Below, piece by piece: positions 57,522-64,000 of a DNA stretch of 64,000 bases. The stretch's first letter is position 1, and each line of letters opens with the position of its first letter. The translations under genes were made by a program, and so were the position numbers. Under the pieces are notes generated by a model that was given only the letters and a program-made list of their open reading frames with translations, was not told the origin of the DNA and ran no database searches. Origin of the DNA: Paenarthrobacter nicotinovorans (GTDB taxonomy: Bacteria > Actinomycetota > Actinomycetes > Actinomycetales > Micrococcaceae). The stretch is from NCBI RefSeq assembly GCF_021919345.1, contig NZ_CP089293.1, forward strand, positions 1,922,001-1,986,000. The letters run 5' to 3'.

Positions 57522-58214
57522 ATGAATCGTTTTGAGGAACCCGGCCCGACAGGCGTCACGGCGAAGCCCATCCGCGTGTTCATCCTCGATGACCACGAAT
57601 TGGTTCGTCGGGGGCTGCAGGAACTGTTGGAAAGTGAAGGTTTCGAAGTCGTTGGTATGTCCGGGTCGGCGGAGGAAGCGACGCGCAGGATACCGGCCCT
57701 CCATCCCGATGTCGCCGTCCTGGACGCGCGGCTGCCTGACGGCACCGGAATTGAGGTATGCCGGGACGTCCGGTCCGTCGACCCCGCGCTGAACTGCCTC
57801 ATCCTGACCAGTTACGACGACGAGCAGGCGCTGCGGGGTGCAGTGCTGGCCGGCGCGGCGGGCTACATCCTCAAGGAAATCGGGGGAACTGACCTTCTGG
57901 GTGCGCTGCGGCGGGCAGCGAAGGGTGAATCCTTGTTCAATGAAGACGTCAAAGCGCGGATTATCCGCGGACTTACTGAACCAAAGAAGCTTGATCCCCG
58001 GATTGCGTCCCTGACTCCACAAGAACGGCGGGTCCTGGAATTCGTGGGGCAGGGCCTGACCAACCGTCAGATCGGCGAGGAGATGCTGCTGGCGGAGAAG
58101 ACCGTCAAGAATTATGTGTCGTCGTTGTTGGCAAAGCTGGGATTCGAGCGCAGGACCCAAGCCGCCGTCTTCATGGCCAATGCGCCGGGGGAGAATGCCG
58201 GCAAGGGCCGCTGA
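57522..58214 (+). CDS. NarL/DevR-type response regulator
   Basis: A 230-aa regulator. The receiver domain has acidic pair Asp23/Asp24, phospho-acceptor Asp68 (VAVLDARLPDG) and Lys in GYILKEI. The LuxR helix-turn-helix at residues about 154-205 is LTPQERRVLEFVGQGLTNRQ...AEKTVKNYVSSLLAKLG. GGAGAGG precedes the ATG at 57522. It is convergent with, and 12 bases from, the full DevS-like kinase and very likely controls the boxes in this region. Confidence 0.92.
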   Translation: MNRFEEPGPTGVTAKPIRVFILDDHELVRRGLQELLESEGFEVVGMSGSAEEATRRIPALHPDVAVLDARLPDGTGIEVCRDVRSVDPALNCLILTSYDDEQALRGAVLAGAAGYILKEIGGTDLLGALRRAAKGESLFNEDVKARIIRGLTEPKKLDPRIASLTPQERRVLEFVGQGLTNRQIGEEMLLAEKTVKNYVSSLLAKLGFERRTQAAVFMANAPGENAGKGR

Positions 58215-58226
58215 TACCGGTCCCGC

Positions 58227-59945
58227 TCAGCGCAGCGGGACGGTCCACGTCAGGGATGTCCCCTTGCCCGGCGTACTGGTGATGATGCATGAACCGTTTA
58301 GTTCCGCCGCCCTGCGGACCATATTGTCCAGTCCGTTGCCGGAACCTGTTTCGCTGAAGCCGCAGCCATCGTCCGCCAACTCCATCGTCAAGGCGTCATC
58401 TTCCACAGCAACGGAGACGGTGATTGTTTCCGCGCCGGAATGGCGCACGGCATTGCTGAGGCTTTCGGTCAGGACCGCCAGGAGGTGCTCGACCAGCACG
58501 TCGTCTTCAAGGGAATCGATCGCGCCTGTCAACGTCAGGTGCGGTGCGTGCGTGAGCGCTTTGGCTCCTGTTTGGATGGTCTGCATGATGCGGGTGCTCA
58601 GGAGCTCGCGATCGTCTCCGGTGGCCCGGAGCGAGTAGATGGTATTGCGGAGGTCCCTGATGCTGGTGTCCAGCTCGTCCGTGATGGCGTTGATGCGTCC
58701 TTCGACCGTCGGTGCTGCGCCAAAGCGCCGCAAACTTTGGATGCTGAGTCCTGCGGCAAAAAGCCGTTGGATGACCAGGTCGTGGAGGTCCCGCGCAATT
58801 CTGTCCCGATCAGAAAAGACCACCTGTTGTTCACGCAGGCGGTGGATACGGTCAAGGGCGAGGGCCAAGGCGATGTGTGAGCCGTACACCGAAGCCATCT
58901 CTACGTCGGTTGTGGAGAAAGCCCCCTTTCCGGATGATCGGCCAAGGACCAGGATCCCCTGAGGGTCGCCCTGGGCGCTGAGGTCCATTGCCAGCAGGGT
59001 TCCCGGCTGCCCGGCCCGGTCGACGGGGAAGAGGCGCCAGGGGTCCTGGACGGTTGAGGACGATCCATCGTTGCGGCCTTGAATGCCGGTGGAGGCCACG
59101 GACAGGACACGTCCCTTAACCGGGGCGGCATTGGCCATGCCATCATCTCTGCCGGCGTGGCCTTCAACGGTGTATTCCCCGGCCTGCTCCGCTGAAGGCA
59201 GCAGCACCAAGGCCAGTTCTGCTCCGGATTCGCGCATTGCCCTTTCCGCGATCAGGTCAAGGGAGGCACCTTCAGGCCGGCCGTCGTCGAGCATCCTGCC
59301 GGTGATGTCCATGCAGGCTTCGAGCCACGAGGTCCGCCTGCGGGCGTCTTCGTAGAGGCGGGCATTCTCTATTGCCACCCCGGCTGCCGCGGCGAGGGCG
59401 ACGGCGAGATCCTCGTCTTCGGGGGTAAAGTCTTCTCCGCCGTCCTTCTCCGTCAAATAGAGGTTCCCGAAGACCTTGTCGCGGACCCGGACAGGCACTC
59501 CGAGAAATGACTTCATCGGCGGATGATGCTTTGGAAAACCGTAAGCGTTCGGATGCCGGCTGAGATCGTGGAGCCGCAGCGGCATGGGATCGGTGATCAG
59601 CAGCCCCAGGACTCCGTGCCCGGTGGGGAGAGGGCCGATGCGGCTTGCCAGGTCTTCGTCGATGCCGACTGTGATGAAGTGGCTGAGCCCGCCATCTTCG
59701 CCTATTACTCCCAGAGCGCCGTAGCGCGCCCGGAGCAGGTCGCAGGCTGAGGCGACCACGCGTTCCAGCACGGACTCCAGGCCCAGGTCTTCGGCCACCG
59801 CCACCACGGCTTCGAGGAGACCTCGCGTTCTTTCCTGGGCCTGGAGCAATTCTCCGGCCCTCGCCACGAAGTCCTTGAGGAGTTCCTCCAGCGGTACGCC
59901 GGGTACGCCCGGTGGTGTGCCGTGTGGGTCCGGAGTGTCGTTCAT
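58227..59945 (-). CDS. DevS-like GAF-GAF histidine kinase
   Basis: A 572-aa complete sensor kinase. GAF-A (about 55-200) has [20 protein letters not shown] and HHPPMKSFLGVPVRVRDKVFGNLYL (His141, in the DosS heme-ligand segment); GAF-B is at about 215-370. HisKA_3 with phospho-His in [20 protein letters not shown] follows, then HATPase_c with N box SNAVRHS, G1 DDGCGF and G2 GNGLDNM. Its first 440 residues are closely similar to the truncated protein at 51052, indicating duplication and loss of the catalytic domain there. It phosphorylates the adjacent response regulator. Confidence 0.93.
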   Translation of the reverse strand: MNDTPDPHGTPPGVPGVPLEELLKDFVARAGELLQAQERTRGLLEAVVAVAEDLGLESVLERVVASACDLLRARYGALGVIGEDGGLSHFITVGIDEDLASRIGPLPTGHGVLGLLITDPMPLRLHDLSRHPNAYGFPKHHPPMKSFLGVPVRVRDKVFGNLYLTEKDGGEDFTPEDEDLAVALAAAAGVAIENARLYEDARRRTSWLEACMDITGRMLDDGRPEGASLDLIAERAMRESGAELALVLLPSAEQAGEYTVEGHAGRDDGMANAAPVKGRVLSVASTGIQGRNDGSSSTVQDPWRLFPVDRAGQPGTLLAMDLSAQGDPQGILVLGRSSGKGAFSTTDVEMASVYGSHIALALALDRIHRLREQQVVFSDRDRIARDLHDLVIQRLFAAGLSIQSLRRFGAAPTVEGRINAITDELDTSIRDLRNTIYSLRATGDDRELLSTRIMQTIQTGAKALTHAPHLTLTGAIDSLEDDVLVEHLLAVLTESLSNAVRHSGAETITVSVAVEDDALTMELADDGCGFSETGSGNGLDNMVRRAAELNGSCIITSTPGKGTSLTWTVPLR

Positions 59946-60065
59946 CGCTGCCTTTCACCAAGGCCGGCGACCCTCTCCGAGGCATCCCGGCTCCTTGGGT
60001 GCCAGCCTACTCCGGGACTCGTTAGGCCTTCCATCAGCGGACGCCCCATCAGTCAATCAGGCAGG

Positions 60066-60080
60066 GGGTCTTTGTGCCCT
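60066..60080. promoter_or_regulatory. Dos-like box (reverse form) GGGTC-TTTG-TGCCCT (PPOX 3)
   Basis: AGGGCA-CAAA-GACCC on the minus strand, one mismatch to the consensus. The -10 TAGTGT at 60103 lies exactly 22 nt after the box and 6 nt before the ATG, so the mRNA should be leaderless. Confidence 0.68.
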
Positions 60081-60114
60081 GTCACGGAACCGTCGGCCGT
60101 CCTAGTGTCGTCGC

Positions 60115-60585
60115 ATGATGAACAAACCTGCAATTCCCGAGGCGGAGAAGCTCGACGCCAACCAATGCTGGCAGCTCCTCCGCAGTGTCTCAGTTGGGCG
60201 CCTGGCAGTATGGGCAGTCGATCATCCCGACATTTTCCCCGTCAACTTCAAGGTGGATCACGGAACCTTGGTTTTCCGAACAGGAGAAGGCACCAAGCTG
60301 CACGCGGCCCTCGGCGCAACACCTGTGGCCATCGAAGCAGATGGCGTGGATTCCGACACTGGTGTCGCGTGGAGCGTCGTCGTCAAGGGAACAGCGGAAA
60401 GCATCAAACTGACGCAGGAAGTGCTGGACACCGTCGGTTTGTTGCTCTTCCCTTGGCAGGCCGGCCGGAAGGACCATTTTGTCCGTATCGTTCCGACGGC
60501 CATGACCGGACGACGCTTCAAGGTCACGCCGCCACTGACCTGGTGGAGTCCCTTGGACGACGCTACCCGGGCGTCATTGGAGTAG
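60115..60585 (+). CDS. PPOX-like split-barrel protein (3 of 4)
   Basis: A 156-aa protein: QCWQLLRSVSVGRLAVWAVD, HPDIFPVNFKVDHGTLVFRT and VAIEADGVDSDTGVAWSVVVKGTA follow the layout of paralogue 1, and LLFPWQAGRKDHFVRIVPTAM is the ending. No Shine-Dalgarno, TAGTGT 6 nt before ATG: leaderless. Confidence 0.9.
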   Translation: MMNKPAIPEAEKLDANQCWQLLRSVSVGRLAVWAVDHPDIFPVNFKVDHGTLVFRTGEGTKLHAALGATPVAIEADGVDSDTGVAWSVVVKGTAESIKLTQEVLDTVGLLLFPWQAGRKDHFVRIVPTAMTGRRFKVTPPLTWWSPLDDATRASLE

Positions 60586-60604
60586 CCGGCATGTGGGGGA
60601 AGCC

Positions 60605-60619
60605 GGGACCAACGGCCCT
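60605..60619. promoter_or_regulatory. Dos-like box GGGAC-CAAC-GGCCCT (PPOX 4)
   Basis: Reverse form AGGGCC-GTTG-GTCCC; note the GGGAC half-site of the canonical DosR motif. The -10 TAGCGT (60642) is exactly 22 nt from the box and 7 nt before the ATG. Confidence 0.72.
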
Positions 60620-60654
60620 AACGACGGCGGCCTGCCGCCGTTAGCGTCAAGGGC

Positions 60655-61119
60655 ATGAACACAAAGCCTCCTGCCGCCGTTGAGCGGCTTGCCCCGGACG
60701 ACTGCTGGGACCTTTTGGACCAAACCAACGTGGGCCGGCTGGCCGTACTCGTGGACGGGCATCCTGATGTCTTTCCGGTGAACTACGTCCTGGACGGCGA
60801 CAGCATTGTCTTCCGCACAGGTGCGGGCACCAAGTTCTGGAGCACCATGACGACCTCGTGTGCCTTGGAGATCGACGGCTACGAGCCCGTCAGCGAAAAG
60901 GCATGGAGCGTGGTGGCCCGTGGACGGGCACACGTGATCCTGGACCGCCGGGAGAAGGCCGTCGTCGACGCACTCGGACTTGATCCCTGGCAGCCGGGCA
61001 CCAAGGACAACTACCTGCGCCTGGCGCCTGAAGCACTCACCGGCCGGAGATTCAAGACCAAACGGCCGGACCTCTGGGGAACCCCCTTGAACGACGCACG
61101 CGCCCAGGTATTCCGCTGA
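60655..61119 (+). CDS. PPOX-like split-barrel protein (4 of 4)
   Basis: A 154-aa protein: DCWDLLDQTNVGRLAVLVDG, HPDVFPVNYVLDGDSIVFRT and KAWSVVARGRAHVI, with the end RLAPEALTGRRFKTKRPDLW. It lies 69 bases after paralogue 3 with its own box, so the two are separate units that arose by tandem duplication. Leaderless by the same geometry. Confidence 0.9.
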   Translation: MNTKPPAAVERLAPDDCWDLLDQTNVGRLAVLVDGHPDVFPVNYVLDGDSIVFRTGAGTKFWSTMTTSCALEIDGYEPVSEKAWSVVARGRAHVILDRREKAVVDALGLDPWQPGTKDNYLRLAPEALTGRRFKTKRPDLWGTPLNDARAQVFR

Positions 61120-61191
61120 CCCCTTCTCCAAACCGCCCCGCACCCGGGTTAAGGGCTGTAGCGGGGCCTCACACAGGACGGACCTCATGTC

Positions 61192-62259
61192 ATGAAAGCC
61201 CTCGTCTACGGCGGCCCAGGCGTCAAAGCCTGGAAGGATGTTCCGGATCCGGTCATCACCAGGCCCGGCGATGCCATTGTTCGCGTTGATACAACCACGA
61301 TCTGCGGGACGGATCTGCATATCCTCAAGGGCGACGTCCCCGCCGTTCAACCCGGCCGCATCCTTGGACACGAAGCTGTTGGTACGGTCACCGAAACCGG
61401 TAGTTCCGTCAGCGGCATCAGCCAGGGTGACCGTGTCATCATCTCCTGCATCAAGTCCTGCGGGCACTGCATCAACTGCCGGAAGGGACTCTTCTCGCAT
61501 TGTCTGGGCAGCGAAGGGCAGGTGGGCACGGGCTGGATCTTCGGTCACCTCATCGACGGAACCCAGGCTGAATACGTCCGCGTACCCTACGCGGACAACT
61601 CCCTGCACAAGCTGCCGGCCGGCGTCGGCGACGACGAGGCGGTCATGCTGTCAGACATTCTTCCCACTGCCTTTGAAATCGGCGTACTCGACGGCCGGGT
61701 GGCCCCTGGGGACATCATCGCCGTGGTGGGCGCCGGGCCCATCGGCCTTGCGGCAATGGCGACGGCGGGGCTCTGCGGAGCATCAACGATCATCGCCATT
61801 GATCCGAATGACAGCCGCCTGGCCCGGGCAGCCGATTTCGGGGCAACCCACACCGTCAACCCAGGGAACCCGCAATGGGCCAGCGACGTCCTGGCTCTCA
61901 CCGACGGAGCCGGCGTGGACGTCGCCATGGAAGCGGTAGGGCTTCCGGAGACCTTCGAGATGGCCCTGCGCCTGGTGCGCCCCGGCGGCAGCGTAGCGAA
62001 CATCGGCGTCCACGGAAAACCGGTCGAGTTGCCTCTCCAGGACCTGTGGATCCGCAACATCAACATCAGCATGGGTCTGGTCAACACGAACACCACCCCG
62101 ATGCTGCTCCGGCTGGTGGCCCAGCACAAACTGCCGGCCGACAAGTTCGCTACCCACCATTTCCCCCTCGACGGATTCATGGACGCCTACGACACCTTCT
62201 CCCGGGCCACCGAGACCGAAGCGTTGAAAGTGGTCCTCAGCAGGAATCACCGTGGGTGA
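61192..62259 (+). CDS. Zinc-dependent alcohol dehydrogenase family protein
   Basis: A 355-aa medium-chain dehydrogenase. Catalytic zinc: Cys in TTICGTDLHIL and His in LGHEAVGTV; structural zinc: CIKSCGHCINCRKGLFSHC. The NAD site is IIAVVGAGPIGLAAMATAGL. It oxidises or reduces alcohols/aldehydes such as formaldehyde adducts or fermentation products. It follows PPOX 4 by 72 bases and could share its transcript; it precedes the metal ATPase by 24 bases. ATG at 61192, weak ribosome site. Confidence 0.92.
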   Translation: MKALVYGGPGVKAWKDVPDPVITRPGDAIVRVDTTTICGTDLHILKGDVPAVQPGRILGHEAVGTVTETGSSVSGISQGDRVIISCIKSCGHCINCRKGLFSHCLGSEGQVGTGWIFGHLIDGTQAEYVRVPYADNSLHKLPAGVGDDEAVMLSDILPTAFEIGVLDGRVAPGDIIAVVGAGPIGLAAMATAGLCGASTIIAIDPNDSRLARAADFGATHTVNPGNPQWASDVLALTDGAGVDVAMEAVGLPETFEMALRLVRPGGSVANIGVHGKPVELPLQDLWIRNINISMGLVNTNTTPMLLRLVAQHKLPADKFATHHFPLDGFMDAYDTFSRATETEALKVVLSRNHRG

Positions 62260-62283
62260 CCGCCCGCCGCGGGGGCACGCCCA

Positions 62284-64000
62284 GTGACACTGCTCGCACG
62301 GTTCCCGCTGGTCGCCGGTACCGTACTGGCCATGCTCGCCGTGGGGGCACTGCTGCTCAACGGAAACGGCGCCGCAGCACAGGGCACAGCGACCATCTAC
62401 GCCCTCTCCGTGGCGCTTTACCGCGCCGGGACAATGGTCAAGGGCCTTTTCCACGGCAGGTGGGGCATCGACCTGCTCGCTGTCACCGCCATCGGCGCGA
62501 CAGCCGCAGTGGGAGAGTACATCGCCTCCTTGGTCATTGTCCTCATGTTGACCGGGGGTGAAGCCCTGGAGGACTTCGCCCAGGGCCGTGCCACCAAGGA
62601 GCTCCGTGCCCTCCTCGCACGCACACCACGCCACGCCCACCGCGAGGCGGATGGCCGGGTGGAGGATATCGGCGTTGACCTGGTCGCGCCCGGAGACGTC
62701 CTTCTTGTCAAGCCGGCTGAAACCGTCCCGGTCGACGGAAGGCTGCTGTCCGACGTCGGGACTTTCGACGAGTCCGCACTGACCGGCGAAAGCCTTCCGG
62801 CAGAGCGGCTGACCGGTGACTTGCTGCTCAGCGGCTCCGTCAACGGGGCCGACGCAATCCGCATGGTGGCCACGGCATCCGCGATCGATTCCCAGTACAA
62901 CCAGATCATCGGCCTGGTGAGGGAGGCCGCAGCAAGCCGCGCCCCGACTGTCCGCCTGGCTGACAGGTACGCTGTGCCTTTCACCTTGGTTGCCTTCGTC
63001 ATGGCGGGCGTGGCCTGGTGGCTCAGCCAGGATCAGGTCCGTTTTGTCCAGGTACTGGTGGTGGCCACACCGTGCCCCCTGCTGATCGCCGCGCCAGTGG
63101 CCTTCCTGGCCGGGACCAGCCGGGCCGCCAAGGCGGGGATCATCATCAAGAACGCAGGCACGCTGGAGCAGCTCAGCCGGGTGAGGTCGGCGGTCTTCGA
63201 CAAGACAGGGACACTCACGCAGGGAAAACCCGTCCTGGCCGGGATTCGTCTCGCTCCGGGGACAGGGCTGTCAGAAGATGATCTCCTGCAGCTGGTGGCA
63301 TCTGCCGAGCAGTATTCATCGCACATTTTCGCCGCCTCCGTCATTGCGGCGGCCCGCGGACGCGGTTTGTCGCTGCTGCCGGCGACAGGTGCCAGCGAAC
63401 ACGCCACCAATGGCGTGCGCGCCGAGGTCGGGTCGGTGCCGGTCGTTGTGGGAAAGCCCGCGTTCGTGGAAGAGAACACCACCGGCTTTGAGAGCGCAAC
63501 GCTGGAAGGCGGACAGCTCGCCGTTTACGCGGGGGTCGGGGGAAAGTTCGCCGGAACGCTCATCATGAGCGATCCCTTACGGTCCAATGCCGTTGAGACC
63601 CTGGCGGAACTTGGCCGGTTGGGTGTGCGGCACACCATGCTCCTGACCGGGGACGCCTCGTCCACGGCCCGCCACATCGGCCAAAGTGCCGGCATTGACG
63701 ACGTGGTGGCCGAGTGCCTGCCGCCGGACAAGGTCGCGGCCGTCAAGGCGCTGACGCTGCGGCCGGTCATGATGGTCGGCGACGGCGTCAACGACGCCCC
63801 CGTTTTGGCGGCAGCCGACGTCGGCATTGCCATGGGTGCCAAAGGTGCCACTGCGGCAAGCGAGTCCGCGGATGTGGTCATCATGCTCGATGACTTGTCA
63901 CGGGCCGCGCTGGCCGTGGATATCGGCCAACACACCATGCGGATCGCACGCACCAGCATCTGGACGGGCATCGTGCTCAGTCTTGGCTTGATGGTGGTGG
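62284..64000 (+). CDS. Heavy-metal P1B-type ATPase, N-terminal part
   Basis: The gene runs beyond the window; 572 codons are visible. It starts at GTG 62284, the only option after an in-frame stop at 62257. There is no N-terminal metal-binding (HMA) domain; a helix pair and LVIVLMLTGGEALEDFAQGR begin the protein. The phosphatase motif is TGES, the metal-binding membrane motif CPL is in TPCPLLIAAPVA (Cys264), phosphorylation Asp306 is in DKTGT, and GDGVNDAP is present. The usual HP motif reads SSHIF, without the Pro. It exports a transition metal; the ion cannot be told. Adjacent to ADH, in the stress cluster. Confidence 0.9.
   Translation, partial: MTLLARFPLVAGTVLAMLAVGALLLNGNGAAAQGTATIYALSVALYRAGTMVKGLFHGRWGIDLLAVTAIGATAAVGEYIASLVIVLMLTGGEALEDFAQGRATKELRALLARTPRHAHREADGRVEDIGVDLVAPGDVLLVKPAETVPVDGRLLSDVGTFDESALTGESLPAERLTGDLLLSGSVNGADAIRMVATASAIDSQYNQIIGLVREAAASRAPTVRLADRYAVPFTLVAFVMAGVAWWLSQDQVRFVQVLVVATPCPLLIAAPVAFLAGTSRAAKAGIIIKNAGTLEQLSRVRSAVFDKTGTLTQGKPVLAGIRLAPGTGLSEDDLLQLVASAEQYSSHIFAASVIAAARGRGLSLLPATGASEHATNGVRAEVGSVPVVVGKPAFVEENTTGFESATLEGGQLAVYAGVGGKFAGTLIMSDPLRSNAVETLAELGRLGVRHTMLLTGDASSTARHIGQSAGIDDVVAECLPPDKVAAVKALTLRPVMMVGDGVNDAPVLAAADVGIAMGAKGATAASESADVVIMLDDLSRAALAVDIGQHTMRIARTSIWTGIVLSLGLMVV

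Overview
The window is high-GC actinobacterial DNA, most likely from Arthrobacter, Paenarthrobacter or a close Micrococcaceae relative. The evidence is strong G/C at third codon positions, many GTG and TTG starts, an actinobacterial type of fructan cluster, and a DosR/DevS-like dormancy cluster with actinobacterial GAF kinases. It holds core-like metabolic clusters, one patchy accessory island, and a large stress regulon. No intact tRNA or rRNA gene, CRISPR array, transposase or integrase was recognised.

Layout. 1-7.9 kb: end of an MHS-type MFS transporter; a class I glutamine amidotransferase-like peptidase (C26) divergent from a complete polar amino-acid ABC transporter (lipoprotein, permease, ATPase, strong terminator); a FadR-type GntR regulator; an old-yellow-enzyme flavoprotein; and an NTF2-like protein divergent from its probable TetR repressor with two palindromic operators. 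8-24.4 kb: accessory island with DUF4192 and DUF4238 proteins, a phospholipase D-like protein, an ImmA/IrrE-like protein next to a frameshifted PIN protein, a two-stop interrupted gene, remnants of a GIY-YIG nuclease and of a TPP enzyme, and an 8.1 kb segment bounded by two copies of a tRNA-Leu-like 3' end. Inside that segment lie a 939-aa P-loop NTPase and a protein with a HEPN-like R-x4-H motif, a plausible but unproven defence cargo.

24.4-30.5 kb: an LLM monooxygenase, then a tightly overlapping chaperone operon (CbpA-type DnaJ, CbpM-like modulator, ClpB, zinc-ribbon thioredoxin) ending in a terminator. 30.5-41.8 kb: a fructan utilisation cluster with a LacI regulator and twin operators, a dipeptide-type (family 5) ABC importer, a cytoplasmic and a Tat-exported GH32 enzyme, and an aldo/keto reductase. 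41.8-45.4 kb: a TetR regulator, hydrolase, quinone-oxidoreductase-like protein and SDR, tied together by a shared ACTCA-N4-TGAGT operator. 45.4-48.7 kb: a mosaic of small genes, a PadR/membrane-protein pair and decayed LacI and ROK genes.

48.9-64 kb: a dormancy/redox-stress regulon with four FMN-binding split-barrel (PPOX-like) proteins, four universal stress proteins, a flavodoxin, a DUF3040 protein, an MBL/beta-CASP protein, an SPW-repeat protein, a NarL-type response regulator, a full DevS-like kinase, a second DevS-like protein without an ATPase domain, a zinc alcohol dehydrogenase and a P1B-type metal ATPase running off the window. Eight copies of a 15-bp box (AGGGCC-N4-GWCCC) lie upstream of these genes. 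At several the box sits exactly 22 nt before a -10 hexamer, and three of the genes look leaderless. This is the best-supported regulatory discovery in the window.
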